DNA of 64,000 bases, from the NCBI GenBank assembly GCA_003252395.1, contig QKEL01000003.1, forward strand, positions 1 to 64,000, in the 5' to 3' direction. Under the pieces are notes generated by a model. That model was not told where the DNA came from, made no database searches, and saw only the letters and a program-made list of their open reading frames with translations. This document shows, piece by piece, positions 1 to 9,631 of this stretch (the stretch's first letter is position 1; the number at the start of each line of letters is the position of its first letter). The stretch comes from Spirochaetales bacterium (GTDB lineage: Bacteria; Spirochaetota; Spirochaetia; Treponematales; Treponemataceae). The position numbers and the translations under genes are program-made.

Positions 1-84
1 ACGGTAATGGTGTATCGTTCTTCACGGGAGAGTTGCTGGTACTTCAACGATGTATTCCTTTCTTTGGTAGGAGAAGAATACTAG
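1..84 (+). CDS. 3' end of an unidentified gene (partial)
   Basis: The first reading frame is open from the first base of the window to a TAG at 82-84, giving 27 codons of ordinary composition. It may be the C-terminus of a gene that begins outside the window. The stop codon lies inside a hairpin followed by a T-run (70-108), an arrangement expected at the end of a transcription unit. Nothing in so short a piece identifies a family, and a chance open frame is possible. Confidence 0.3.
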   Translation, partial: TVMVYRSSRESCWYFNDVFLSLVGEEY

Positions 85-108
85 TAGTATCGCAATTCTC
101 CCTTTTTT
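70..108 (+). terminator. Rho-independent terminator-like hairpin
   Basis: GGAGAA at 70-75 pairs with TTCTCC at 96-101. An inner ATAC/GTAT stem lies between them, and a run of six T follows at 103-108. It would end transcription of the partial gene at the left edge. The internal loop makes the stem imperfect. Confidence 0.5.
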
Positions 109-223
109 GAACAACATCGTTGCACTTACTATTTGAATGTGGGACAAGTAACTATTGTATATGCTTGATACTCCATGATGGTGGTTTCCAACGGATTTAC
201 GAGTATAAGGCAGGGCAAGGACG

Positions 224-577
224 ATGGATTATATAGAAGTGGCGAACGTACATGAGTTTACGAACCAAAGGATCAAGAGCGTTACCGTTTTCGGCAGTAA
301 AGTCGGGATCATTAAGGGCGCGGATTCGGAATTTTACGCTATTGAGGTTGGCTGTAAGCATCAGGGGGCGGATATCACCCGTGGACATATATCCGGCGAC
401 GTAGCGACCTGTCCCCGCCATGGATGGAAATACGATTTGGTGACCGGGGAATGCCTGAATCAGAACGCCGCGCCATTAAGAAGATACGGACTAAAAGTCG
501 AAGGAGAGGCGATCCTGATCACGACTAAGCCCTTGGTCGAGGAGAAGGAAGACCCGCTCCTGCATTTTTTCGACTGA
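224..577 (+). CDS. Rieske [2Fe-2S] ferredoxin-like protein
   Basis: A 117-residue soluble Rieske protein. The two cluster-binding boxes are C44-x-H46 and C63-x2-H66, separated by 16 residues and followed by GW and a glycine, the usual Rieske pattern. Small free-standing proteins of this size act as electron-transfer ferredoxins for oxygenases or as redox components of nitrite-reductase-like systems. No partner oxygenase or reductase lies nearby, so the redox partner is unknown. There is no signal peptide, so it is probably cytoplasmic. The gene stands alone between the left-edge terminator and a convergent gene. The start is supported by AAGG just upstream, at short spacing. Confidence 0.85.
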   Translation: MDYIEVANVHEFTNQRIKSVTVFGSKVGIIKGADSEFYAIEVGCKHQGADITRGHISGDVATCPRHGWKYDLVTGECLNQNAAPLRRYGLKVEGEAILITTKPLVEEKEDPLLHFFD

Positions 578-705
578 ACGCTTTCGGGGCCCGGCCAAGA
601 GTAACGAGGCCGAAGCGTGAAAGCCAGTGCCAAGCGTGATAAAGCCGTTGGGCCCTGATTCAAGACCTGGGTGGGCCCAATGCCAGTGACCGTATCGAAT
701 ACGGC

Positions 706-1170
706 TTAATGCCTGGTTTCCCAAACGCGAACGTTCTTGTACGTCGCCTCGCGGCTTTCATGCCAACGGATTTTCGAGACCGTTTCGCCGGAGAAGGGGA
801 AAACGAGGTAGTTACCCGCGCGCGATCTCCAGACGAGGGAGTCGCCCTCGGCCGTGCCCGACGCGGAGACATCGAACGACATCACGTGCGCTGTAAGGTC
901 CCGGAATTCGACCGTTTTAATCACGCAGAACGCGCAGTCGGCAACATTTTCCCACCAGAGGGGATATTCATCCCGCGTGGAGAGTATCGCGCCGACGGTC
1001 GAGTAATCGTCCATCATGTTTTTTTTGATCTCGAATGAGAACGGTCGATCGATCGTCAAGTCGCGCCCTTGCGCGCCGCTCCCGCAACGTGCCAGCGATC
1101 CGCAGGCGAGAGCGAACGAAAGGAGAAGAACGCGTGCGGCTATCGAGAAGTAAACGGGGAGGAATTGCAT
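706..1170 (-). CDS. Secreted or lipid-anchored hypothetical protein
   Basis: A 154-residue protein with a hydrophobic N-terminus (about residues 5-24). It ends in a possible relaxed lipobox with Cys at 23, or an ordinary signal cleavage shortly after. The rest is soluble and rich in aromatic and charged residues, with no family recognised. GGGAG about 13 nt before the ATG supports the start. It is transcribed divergently from the permease gene and convergently with the Rieske gene. The region also has long open frames on the other strand, so coding status rests mainly on the signal sequence and natural composition. Confidence 0.6.
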   Translation of the reverse strand: MQFLPVYFSIAARVLLLSFALACGSLARCGSGAQGRDLTIDRPFSFEIKKNMMDDYSTVGAILSTRDEYPLWWENVADCAFCVIKTVEFRDLTAHVMSFDVSASGTAEGDSLVWRSRAGNYLVFPFSGETVSKIRWHESREATYKNVRVWETRH

Positions 1171-1387
1171 TTCGCGCCAATTTCTCCCGTCAAGCGATGG
1201 CTTTATCGGTTTTCTCGGGCCTCAAGGATATCCCCCCTCCGTTGCCGTATAAACAGGAATACGTACCGTTTGGGAAAAGGCATTGGCTGATCCATAAAGA
1301 ACCTCCTTTGGGGGCGTATCGCCGTGGATACTTGGAGCAAACGCCTTTTTTCCCCTTCGTGCCCTATACTTGGTACGAGGGGGCCTC

Positions 1388-3238
1388 ATGAAAAAGCGAA
1401 ATCGGGTGAGCATATTCGGCGTTTTCAGCATCGCCTCTGGCGCCATGATCAGTTCGGGCATTTTCATTTTACCCTCCCTGGTATACGCGCGCGTCGGCCC
1501 CGCGGTCCCTGCGGTGTACCTCTTGGCCGGGCTCTTCGCGTTTTTCGGCGCGATGGGGGTCATTGAGCTCGCGACGGCCATGCCAAAGGCGGGGGGCGAT
1601 TATTTTTTCGTGCGTAAAACCTTCGGGCCGGCCTTGGGTACCGCGTCGGGCCTGCTAGGGTGGATTGCGCTGGGGCTGAAAAGCGCGTTTGCCATATACG
1701 GAATCGCGGAATTCCTTTCCGCGGTAACCGGCATACCCTTCCAGGGAGCGTCCCTTTCGTTATGCGTCCTTTTTACGGCCCTGAACTGCTTTGGCCTCCA
1801 CGGCGCGGCGCGGGTTCAGGCTGTTTTGGTCGCCGCGCTCATTTTTATCATGGCGTTTTTTTCCGTTTCCGGCACGGCATTCCTTGCCTCGGGCGGGAGC
1901 CTCGCGCGGCCCGGCGCCCTCCCCGAGGGGATGGGTATCGCCGGGGTAATCGCCTCCACGGGTTTCGTGTTCATCTCGTTCGGGGGGCTCTTGAAGGTCG
2001 CCACCCTGTCGGAAGAGATCGATCGCCCGGAGCGGAACATTCCCTTGGGCATGCTGGCATCGATCGCCATCGTGACCCTTTTGTACGTGGCCATTACGAC
2101 GGTGGTTCTCTTTACCCTGAGCGGTGAACGGTTCGTCTCCACGGTATCGCCGGTATCCGATTCTGCCCGAACCTTTCTCGGGGCGCCGGGATACTGGGTT
2201 ATGATGATCGCCGCCCAATTGGCATTCATTACCACGGCCAACGCCGGGATCATGGCCGCTTCGCGCTATCCGCTCGCCCTCGCCCGGGACGGTCTCGCGC
2301 CCCCGGCGTTGGGGAACCTCGCGCCTCGAAGCGGGGCGCCCGTGGTCTCGGTGCTGCTGACGGGGCTCTTTGTGTTCTTGGCGTTGTTCCTTCCGCTGGA
2401 GAGCCTCGTCAAGGCCGCGTCGACGGTGATCCTGGCCTCGTACGTGCTTACGAACCTCGCGGTCATCGTGCTGCGCGAGAGCGGCCTGGCCTCGTACCGG
2501 CCCACCTTCCGATCGCCCCTGTATCCCTGGCTTCAGTTGGGCTGCGCCGTGCTTTTTTCCTGGTTCATCGTGTCCCTGGGATCGGAAACGATCGAGATAA
2601 CCCTGGCGCTGCTCCTGATCGCCTTTTGCGCCTATTTCTTCTACGGTCGCAAGGGTGACCGGGGGGAATACGCGCTTCTCCATACCCTTAGGAGGATCGC
2701 GGACCGGCGCATTATCGGCAATGCCCTTGAAAACGAGCTTATCGATATCGTGATTGACCGGGACGGTATAGAACAGGATGTCTTTGACCGCCTGGTACGG
2801 GACTGCGAGATTCTCGACCTGGAATACGAAGCGACCTTTGAGCGGGTCGCGGGAAAGATATCCCGGAAGCTGGCCGACCGGTACGGCGTTGACGCGGAGC
2901 TCGTGTACGGGGAATACCTGCGTCGACAGCGGGAAACGAATACGGCGCTCAACGAGTTCCTCGCGATTCCCCACGTCGCCGTGGGGTCCGGCGACCTCCT
3001 GTTCCTCTACGTGGTCCGCTGCCGAAAGGGAATCCGGTTTACCGCGGAGCAGCCCGCGGTAAAGGCCGCCTTCTTTCTCGGGGGAAGCCCGGAAAGGCGT
3101 GATGACCACCTGAAATGCCTGGCCGCAATCGCCCTCGTCGCGGGGGAGAGCGGGTTCGAGGAACGGTGGATGGGCCACGCCACCGCGATGGAACTGAGAA
3201 ACGCCCTTTTAACGAGCGGTCGCCGGCGGCTCTCGTAG
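1388..3238 (+). CDS. APC-family amino acid permease with C-terminal PTS EIIA-2-like domain
   Basis: A 616-residue membrane protein. Residues 1 to about 430 form an amino acid-polyamine-organocation transporter core of about 12 helices; the opening helix carries the GAMISSGIF motif typical of APC permeases. Residues about 470-610 form a soluble domain resembling type-2 (fructose/mannitol/nitrogen) PTS EIIA. It has an IPH box with His529, the position of the phospho-histidine in that family, and a later HLKCLAAIA helix. This suggests uptake gated by PTS-type phosphorylation or by an EIIA-like regulatory fold. I chose the ATG at 1388 because ACGAGGGGG lies 6-14 nt upstream; the longer frame uses a TTG without a good site. 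A TATACT box sits at 1365-1370. Confidence 0.88.
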   Translation: MKKRNRVSIFGVFSIASGAMISSGIFILPSLVYARVGPAVPAVYLLAGLFAFFGAMGVIELATAMPKAGGDYFFVRKTFGPALGTASGLLGWIALGLKSAFAIYGIAEFLSAVTGIPFQGASLSLCVLFTALNCFGLHGAARVQAVLVAALIFIMAFFSVSGTAFLASGGSLARPGALPEGMGIAGVIASTGFVFISFGGLLKVATLSEEIDRPERNIPLGMLASIAIVTLLYVAITTVVLFTLSGERFVSTVSPVSDSARTFLGAPGYWVMMIAAQLAFITTANAGIMAASRYPLALARDGLAPPALGNLAPRSGAPVVSVLLTGLFVFLALFLPLESLVKAASTVILASYVLTNLAVIVLRESGLASYRPTFRSPLYPWLQLGCAVLFSWFIVSLGSETIEITLALLLIAFCAYFFYGRKGDRGEYALLHTLRRIADRRIIGNALENELIDIVIDRDGIEQDVFDRLVRDCEILDLEYEATFERVAGKISRKLADRYGVDAELVYGEYLRRQRETNTALNEFLAIPHVAVGSGDLLFLYVVRCRKGIRFTAEQPAVKAAFFLGGSPERRDDHLKCLAAIALVAGESGFEERWMGHATAMELRNALLTSGRRRLS

Positions 3239-3281
3239 GCGCGATCTGCCAGGATTTTTGCAGTCCGCGTCGATCATCCGC

Positions 3282-3287
3282 TATACT
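3282..3287 (+). promoter_or_regulatory. -10 box upstream of the GGDEF-hemerythrin gene
   Basis: TATACT lies 16 nt before the ATG at 3304, with TTGCAG at 3258-3263 (18-bp spacer) as a weak -35. AAGAAGGA sits between it and the start as ribosome-binding site. Confidence 0.4.
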
Positions 3288-3303
3288 GGGAAGAAGGAAT
3301 CCT

Positions 3304-5370
3304 ATGTTGCGAAGTAAACGCCGTTGCGCACTCATGACGATTCTTCTCTTTCTCGCCGCGGGCCCGGCCTTCGCCCAAAAAATCCTCGTGGTCAACACCT
3401 ATAATCCCACCTATCCCTGGACGGCGTATTTCAACCTCGGCCTCCGCCAGTACGCGGAAGAAAGGAATGGCGCGATTGAACTCTATTTCGAGGAACTCGA
3501 TATCACGCGCTTTTCGGATCCGGCAAAGATTGACAACTTTGCGGCCTTTCTCGCCGCCAAATACGGGTCAGTGGGGCTCGACGGGGTTATCGGCAACTCT
3601 GACCAGGCGTGCGATTTCATAGAAACCAGGTGCGGTTTCGCGTCGAACCTGCCGAAGGCGTATTACACGTCAAACCTCGAATACGCGGGAGATCACGTGC
3701 TCTGCCTCGACGCGCAATACGCGCTCGGCATCAAAGCGACCTGGGCATTGATGCGGTCCGCGTTTCCGAGGATGACGGAGGTTTTCGTCATCGAAGGAGA
3801 TCGGTCAACGACCGCGACGATCGAGGCCACGCTTGCCGAGCTGGTCCCGAACGGCATTCCGCTCAGCGTTTACGGGAATTTCACCTTTGCCGAGCTTGAA
3901 GATCGAATCCGAAGGCTTCCCCCGACGGCGGCCGTAATCTATTCCTTCGTGACGAGGGATTCGGAGGGAACGCAGACGATACCGAAGGCGCACCTGGCCC
4001 GTTTGGCCGAAATATCGCCGGCCCCGATTTTCACCCTGTGGGAAACGCTGATGGGAGTCGGCGGCGTCGGCGGCAACGTGCTCAGCGCCGTCAAAACGTC
4101 GCGGGAACTGCTGCGGGGAATCGAAGATTACCTGCGGACGGGCACGTTTTCTCCCGACTACGACGTGAGCCGCTGCATGGTCGACTGGGCGGCGATGGAA
4201 CGCTACGGACTGGACACGGACAAGATTCCCGAAGAAGCCCTCGTTATCAACAAACCGGACCCGTTCTATATCGCCCACGCAAAAACGATACTGGTCATCA
4301 TAAACTACGTGTTTATCGTTTTTTTCGTTATTTTGCTCATGGCGATTTTCGTCATCGTCAGGTCGTACGGAAAGCTCAGAATCATGAACGCGGAATTGAA
4401 CGGGGAGCGGGAAAAGGCGCAAGCCCTCGCCCTACACGATCCGCTCACGAGCCTCCATAACCGCCGGGCCATTGAGCCGATGATCCAATTCGAGATGAAC
4501 CGAAAGAACAGGGCGAACGCCCCGGTTTCCCTGCTCATAATCGATATCGACCACTTTAAACGGGTGAACGACACGTACGGACACGACGTCGGAGACCGCG
4601 TATTGACGGGTCTCGCCGCGATGATGACCGAATACAGGCGCAGCACGGATATCTTCGCGCGCTGGGGAGGCGAGGAATTCGTCGCCCTTTTATCCGACAC
4701 GGAAGAGCGCCAAGCGGTGCTTCTTGCGGAAAAAATCAGGAAGACCTGCGAAAGCCTGGCGTTCGATGAATGCGGCGGCGTTACGATCAGCATCGGGGCC
4801 GCGGAACTGATGGCGAAAGAAACGTTCGAAAGCTGGTTCAAGCGCGCGGACTCCGCGCTCTACGCCGCGAAACAGACGGGCCGAAACAAAACCGTCTCGG
4901 CTTCGGGTTTGGACCCGGAATCCGCGGGGCGGGAAACGGGAAACGAACTGATGCTCCTGCACCTGGCCTGGAAAGAGGAGTACGGCGTCGGGGTGGAAGA
5001 ATACGACCGGCAACACCGCGAACTCGTCGAGATCTCGAACCGGCTGATAGCCGCGATCGTCAATTCGGCGGGAACCGCCGCGGTTCAATCTCTCTTACTG
5101 GATCTCAATACGCATACGGAAAGGCATTTCATAGACGAGGAAACCTACCTCAAGAAACGCCGGTGCTCGGCGATAGAACGGCACAAAAATGAACATGGCC
5201 GCCTGCTTGCGCGGCTTAGGCGGTTGACGGAAGACTTTAAGAACGGGAATATCGCCAGCTACCATTTCATTTTGTTTATCTGCAACGACCTCATAGCGCA
5301 TCACATTCTCACCGAGGATCGCTCGAGCTTCGCGGAAGTCCGGAATAACCGGATATTGCCGACACAATAA
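3304..5370 (+). CDS. Periplasmic-binding sensor / diguanylate cyclase / bacteriohemerythrin fusion
   Basis: A 688-residue three-part sensor. Residues 1-24 are a signal peptide ending AFA. Residues about 25-320 resemble the ABC-type substrate-binding fold used in extracytoplasmic sensors. One membrane helix lies at about 329-356. A GGDEF domain follows with the intact active-site motif RWGGEEF at 453-459, so c-di-GMP synthesis is expected. The C-terminus (about 548-680) is a hemerythrin domain, which binds O2 through a di-iron centre; His571 opens the DRQHRE motif and HTERHF, ERHKNEH and HH boxes follow. The protein would combine a periplasmic ligand and cytoplasmic oxygen or redox state into c-di-GMP output. 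The ATG at 3304 follows AAGAAGGA; the upstream in-frame extension runs into the permease gene and is rejected. Confidence 0.9.
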   Translation: MLRSKRRCALMTILLFLAAGPAFAQKILVVNTYNPTYPWTAYFNLGLRQYAEERNGAIELYFEELDITRFSDPAKIDNFAAFLAAKYGSVGLDGVIGNSDQACDFIETRCGFASNLPKAYYTSNLEYAGDHVLCLDAQYALGIKATWALMRSAFPRMTEVFVIEGDRSTTATIEATLAELVPNGIPLSVYGNFTFAELEDRIRRLPPTAAVIYSFVTRDSEGTQTIPKAHLARLAEISPAPIFTLWETLMGVGGVGGNVLSAVKTSRELLRGIEDYLRTGTFSPDYDVSRCMVDWAAMERYGLDTDKIPEEALVINKPDPFYIAHAKTILVIINYVFIVFFVILLMAIFVIVRSYGKLRIMNAELNGEREKAQALALHDPLTSLHNRRAIEPMIQFEMNRKNRANAPVSLLIIDIDHFKRVNDTYGHDVGDRVLTGLAAMMTEYRRSTDIFARWGGEEFVALLSDTEERQAVLLAEKIRKTCESLAFDECGGVTISIGAAELMAKETFESWFKRADSALYAAKQTGRNKTVSASGLDPESAGRETGNELMLLHLAWKEEYGVGVEEYDRQHRELVEISNRLIAAIVNSAGTAAVQSLLLDLNTHTERHFIDEETYLKKRRCSAIERHKNEHGRLLARLRRLTEDFKNGNIASYHFILFICNDLIAHHILTEDRSSFAEVRNNRILPTQ

Positions 5371-5420
5371 CAGAGCGTACCCTGCGACATGGCGTCGTCA
5401 AGTTAAAGCAGTCGTCGGGT

Positions 5421-6149
5421 TCATGGTACCAACGTAATTACTTTCATTTCTATTCGTGATATTGTTCCATCAAGTATAAATTCACTTATTATTTCATTAA
5501 TTCGCTTTATATCATTTTGCTTACTACACATCTTGTTAAATGCCATATATATGTCTAGGTTTAGAGAATAATCGCTTTTCCCTATAATATTAGTTAGTCC
5601 TAATTCTTGAATTATGAGATCGCTGCTTTCCTCAATCGCTATAAGCGCATCCAATCTACCGTACTTAAGCATGTTGATATTATGTTTTTCACTGATATTT
5701 TCTTGTATTTCAAAACTGTTATGCTTAACTGCGTCATCGAAAGCATCCCCATAACTCCACCCTCTAATAGTCCCAATTCTGAGCCCTCTTAAATCATCTA
5801 TTGATTCAATTTCGTTTATGCCCATATCCTTTCGATAGTAGATTACGAACTTTTCTGAATATATAGGCATTGTATAATCTAAGTATGTTTCACGTGTACT
5901 ATTTTTAACTAATCCGCCAATACCCGTCTGCGTATTTTGTACTAAGCTTAACGCGCGTTGCCAGGGCATAGGTATTATTGTAACTTCTTGTCGCATTTGA
6001 ACGTATATTTGTCTAATTATTTCAGGATATATTCCACAGGCCTCATTGTCACAAGCGTACGAAAAGGGGGGATTCGCGTTTTCACAATAGATAATATCTT
6101 GTCCATGGAAAGTCCCAAGTAGAATTACCCCAAGAAAAAAGTAGAATAT
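5421..6149 (-). pseudogene. AT-rich solute-binding protein (SBP_bac_3) lacking a start codon
   Basis: The first ATG in frame (5996) would give 191 residues beginning inside the fold. The same frame stays open back to 6149, where a TAA (6150-6152) closes it. The added residues read as a signal peptide (IFYFFLGVILLG core) followed by a classic family-3 amino-acid-binding start, QDIIYCENANPPFSY. The 242-codon frame is therefore nearly full length but has no ATG, GTG or TTG before the signal sequence. Just upstream, at about 6150-6160, composition flips from AT-rich to GC-rich. The simplest reading is that the first few codons were lost at a recombination junction. Translation from an unusual codon such as ATA or ATT is possible. 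The AT content is unlike all neighbours and suggests transfer. Confidence 0.7.
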
Positions 6150-6249
6150 TTAGACCGGTAGCGCGCGATTAATCGACGGGCTCCCCGCGCTATGCGACTT
6201 TCCTTGCTAAATCATCTCCGATGCATAACACTTCTTCAAAGGAGGACTT

Positions 6250-8091
6250 ATGGCTATGCAAATTAAGCTCCGGACCCGTATCGCGGGCGTCGTAACGCTC
6301 GTAGTCGCGGTATTATTGGGATCCGTTACGATTATCATCGGCGTAAGGTTAAATAACGACATCAAGGCGCTCGTACGGGAAGAAAACATACAAATCGCGA
6401 CGGCAAGGGCAGCGGAGGTCGGGCGAATACTCGATTCCTATAACTGGCAGCTTCGGGGCGTCGCGTCCCATGATATACTGGTATCCGGCGAAAAGACCGC
6501 GGCGGAGCGGTGGATTCTCACCGAGGCGATCAAAAACGTCACGCCCGACATCGGGACCTCGATGCTCGGTTGGCCCGACGGCACCGCGCCGACGGGCACC
6601 GGTGGCTACGTGAATATCGCGGAACGGAGTTACTTCAAGGCCGTCATGACCGAAGGGCGCGCGTACGCGATAGGCGACGTCGCCATTTCCAAGGTGTCGA
6701 AAATTCCCGCGGTCATTTTCGCGATGCCGTTCAGGGGAACCGACGGAAAGATCCGCGGCATGGCCGGTTTCGAGATAAAGATGGAAACGCTTTCAGCGGT
6801 CACCGCCACGATTAAGCTCGGACAGACCGGATACGGTTGGCTGATGGACCAACGCGGGCTCGTCATCGCCCATCCAAACCCCGAAACGGTACTGACCCTC
6901 AGCGCCCTTGATTCGGCGAAGGACGGCTTTACGGGATTGGACGCCCTTGCGCAGAAAATGCTCGAGTTTGAGGCCGGCGACGGCGCGTATCGGCGGCCCG
7001 ACGGAGTGCCGATGATGACGTATTACGCGCGCGTGCCGAACAGCCCCGGTTGGGTTCTCGCGCTCTCCATAGAGCAGAAAGAACTGAACGCGACGGTGAC
7101 GGGACTCCTATTCTTGCTGGCGATTATCTTCGTTGTCGGTATCGCGATGGCGATAATCGTTTCCTTGCTCATCGCCCGCTCGATCGCCCGCCCGCTCGGC
7201 ACCGTGGTAGGGGCCATAGAGAACATCGCGTCGGGGGAGTTGAGCCTCAAAGGGCTTGACGTCGGGTATACGCGAAAAATCGTGGCGCGATCCGACGAAA
7301 TCGGCGCGCTCGGCAAGAACATGGACGCGCTTTTCGGAAGCCTGACGGATATCGTGGGCGATATACGGACCGCCTCGGAAGAGGTCCGTTCGGGGTCAGA
7401 ACAGTTATCGGGAACGTCCCAATCCCTTTCGCAGGGCGCGAACGAACAGGCGGCGAGCATTGAACAGCTCTCTGCTTCCGTTGAGCAGCTCGCCTCCACC
7501 ATCAAGCAAAACGCCGACAATACGTCGCAGGCGGACTCCCTGTCCCGCCGCGTGGCGGAAAACGCGGAAGAGTCGGGGCGCGCGGTCGGCGAGACGGTGA
7601 CGAGCATGCGGGAAATCGCGTCGAAGATATCGATCATCGAGGAAATCGCCCGACAGACCAACCTGCTCGCGCTGAACGCGGCCATTGAAGCGGCCCGCGC
7701 GGGCGAGGCGGGCAAGGGGTTCGCCGTCGTCGCCGCGGAAGTCAGGAAGCTCGCCGAACGTTCCGCGCAGGCCGCGGGAGAGATCAACGAACTTTCGAGC
7801 AAAAGCACGACGGTCGCCGCCGAGGCGGGAAAACGGCTTGAGGAGCTTGTCCCCGACATACGGCGGACGGCGGAATTGATCCAGGACGTCACGGCGGCGT
7901 CGAACGAGCAAGCGACCGGCGCCGATCAGATCGCGAAGGGCGTTTCGCAGATGGATCAGGTGGTCCAGCAAAACGCCATGACCTCGGAGGAACTCGCGGC
8001 CACGGCGGAAGAACTCGCGGGTCAGGCGGCCAAACTCGTAGAGTCTATCGGTTTCTTCAAGGTAACCGGAGTGGCAGTGGGCCCAACGTGA
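6250..8091 (+). CDS. Methyl-accepting chemotaxis protein, dCache type
   Basis: A 613-residue chemoreceptor. It has an N-terminal helix at about 11-31 and a periplasmic double-Cache ligand domain at about 35-280. A second helix follows at about 283-308, then HAMP and a long cytoplasmic signalling coiled coil. The conserved hairpin tip ([18 protein letters not shown]) begins near residue 465. A near-perfect AAAGGAGG sits 5 nt before the ATG. It is the first gene after the AT-rich junction and overlaps the next gene by four bases (GTGA), so the two are co-translated. The ligand cannot be told from sequence; dCache receptors often bind amino acids or small organic acids. Confidence 0.95.
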   Translation: MAMQIKLRTRIAGVVTLVVAVLLGSVTIIIGVRLNNDIKALVREENIQIATARAAEVGRILDSYNWQLRGVASHDILVSGEKTAAERWILTEAIKNVTPDIGTSMLGWPDGTAPTGTGGYVNIAERSYFKAVMTEGRAYAIGDVAISKVSKIPAVIFAMPFRGTDGKIRGMAGFEIKMETLSAVTATIKLGQTGYGWLMDQRGLVIAHPNPETVLTLSALDSAKDGFTGLDALAQKMLEFEAGDGAYRRPDGVPMMTYYARVPNSPGWVLALSIEQKELNATVTGLLFLLAIIFVVGIAMAIIVSLLIARSIARPLGTVVGAIENIASGELSLKGLDVGYTRKIVARSDEIGALGKNMDALFGSLTDIVGDIRTASEEVRSGSEQLSGTSQSLSQGANEQAASIEQLSASVEQLASTIKQNADNTSQADSLSRRVAENAEESGRAVGETVTSMREIASKISIIEEIARQTNLLALNAAIEAARAGEAGKGFAVVAAEVRKLAERSAQAAGEINELSSKSTTVAAEAGKRLEELVPDIRRTAELIQDVTAASNEQATGADQIAKGVSQMDQVVQQNAMTSEELAATAEELAGQAAKLVESIGFFKVTGVAVGPT

Positions 8092-9542
8092 GAGAAATGA
8101 CCACGGCGGAGCCCCCGCCCAGAAATACGAAGCCCGGCGAACGCGAGCGCGAAACCGCGTTAATTGCGGCGGTTATCGCCATCGTTGTGACCATGGTCAC
8201 GGCAACTTCCTGTCCGACCGCCTCGAACCCCGGCGGCGAGGCCCCGGTAAGCCCATCGGCGCCGGAATCGGCCGTTAGGCTGACATTGGACGCGGGGCCG
8301 GCTGGGGCGACGAAAACGATCGGCGGTTTCACGGTAACCATTCCGCCGGGAGCCCTCGACGAGACCATCACCCTGACGGCCGACTATTTCCCCCGGAGCG
8401 CCGACATGGCCTCCGTCTACGGCATAGGACCCTTTTCGGGCGGCGTGGCATTCGGCCCCGCGGGGCTCCGGTTCAACGTCCCGATAACGATCGGCATGGA
8501 ACCGGAAATTGCCGCGTCCGAGGGAGACCAATACCCCTTCTATTACTACGACGACGGCGCAAAGGCGTGGACAGAGCAAGGAGCATGCGGAACGGCGAAC
8601 GCCGACGGCATAATCGAATTCGAGCTGGACCATTTTTCGACCTACGCGCCGGCCACGGTTTCGGGATCGGGTTTGGCGATCTACGAAACGACGCTCGTCG
8701 CCACGGGGAACGCGGACGCGGCCTATGGGGCGCTGAAGGACTCCGTAATGCGGGGCGGAGAGATCTTTTCGATGAAAAAGAAAATCGGCGCCGATACGTA
8801 CGGCGTGTGCGGCGTTAATTTCGACGTCATGTCCAAATTGGGAGATTCGGAACATCAGTACGTTGAGCTCTTCGGGGAAAAGGGTACGGAACAAACCCAC
8901 ATGAATTTCATTGACGACAAGATGGTCTCGAACGGATACCAAGTCATCGTCATCATCCATATCACCTTCCATTGGAGGAAAATTCCCCTCGCCAAATACA
9001 GGGTCGAATACGATTTCACGGTCGATCACGGAGACTTTGAGGACATAATACGCCTTTCGGATTACCGTCTGAAAGTAATCCTGAACCTTGAGATCGACGA
9101 AAACGATGAGCGACCGCTCACCTACGGCCTAGACCCGAATTATCCCGGAGCCGTCTCCGTATCGGCGTCCGCTTCGGGAGGAAGCCTTTCCAGCCTCGAT
9201 CCAGAATGCTGGATAGAGAACGCGTTCATTCCCGCAAGCATTCCGGTGGAAGCCGCGGGAACCGTGCTTTGGAGCGCCGCGGACAGCCTGCATCGCGTCA
9301 CGGCGGTGTTTACCTCCCTCGATTCCAGCTTCGCGGCTTGCGACCTCTACGCGCCCGGCTTTGAAGGCGAAGTATTCCGGTTCACGATGGATAACTTCAT
9401 GTTCGCGGCCATGGACGACGCAGTCTCCGATACCGTCTTGATAGACCTAATTGACGGGAACTCATTCGTTTCGCCGGGGATACTCGGCCCATTCGAGATC
9501 GGGTCGGATACCTGCGCCATTACGGTAACCCGGATCCCGTAG
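8088..9542 (+). CDS. Lipoprotein with ZU5-like domain
   Basis: A 484-residue protein with an unusually long basic N-region, then a membrane segment ending in ATSC with Cys42 as the likely lipidated residue. A stretch after residue 60 ([19 protein letters not shown]) resembles ZU5-type domains found in surface and adhesion-related proteins. The remainder is beta-rich, unrecognised, and contains many Tyr, Asp and Ser residues. The GTG start overlaps the chemoreceptor stop; an ATG nine bases later is an alternative. Coupling to a receptor gene suggests a partner lipoprotein, possibly presenting ligand, but that is inference. Confidence 0.75.
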   Translation: MREMTTAEPPPRNTKPGERERETALIAAVIAIVVTMVTATSCPTASNPGGEAPVSPSAPESAVRLTLDAGPAGATKTIGGFTVTIPPGALDETITLTADYFPRSADMASVYGIGPFSGGVAFGPAGLRFNVPITIGMEPEIAASEGDQYPFYYYDDGAKAWTEQGACGTANADGIIEFELDHFSTYAPATVSGSGLAIYETTLVATGNADAAYGALKDSVMRGGEIFSMKKKIGADTYGVCGVNFDVMSKLGDSEHQYVELFGEKGTEQTHMNFIDDKMVSNGYQVIVIIHITFHWRKIPLAKYRVEYDFTVDHGDFEDIIRLSDYRLKVILNLEIDENDERPLTYGLDPNYPGAVSVSASASGGSLSSLDPECWIENAFIPASIPVEAAGTVLWSAADSLHRVTAVFTSLDSSFAACDLYAPGFEGEVFRFTMDNFMFAAMDDAVSDTVLIDLIDGNSFVSPGILGPFEIGSDTCAITVTRIP

Positions 9543-9631
9543 ACCGATCGGCGGCGGCCCGCGCGCTAATGAAAGGGCACGCTTACTCGGTACTCATGCC
9601 TCGCGCAGAGACCACCACGCAATCGAATACG

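Noticed and set aside
1043..1056. GTCGATCGATCGTC-type palindrome inside the 706-1170 gene as an operator
   Set aside because: It lies within coding sequence far from a promoter and is a simple GATC repeat.
1760..3178. 472-codon open frame opposite the permease gene
   Set aside because: Antisense to the APC-EIIA gene, which has a ribosome-binding site and clear motifs; the shadow has none.
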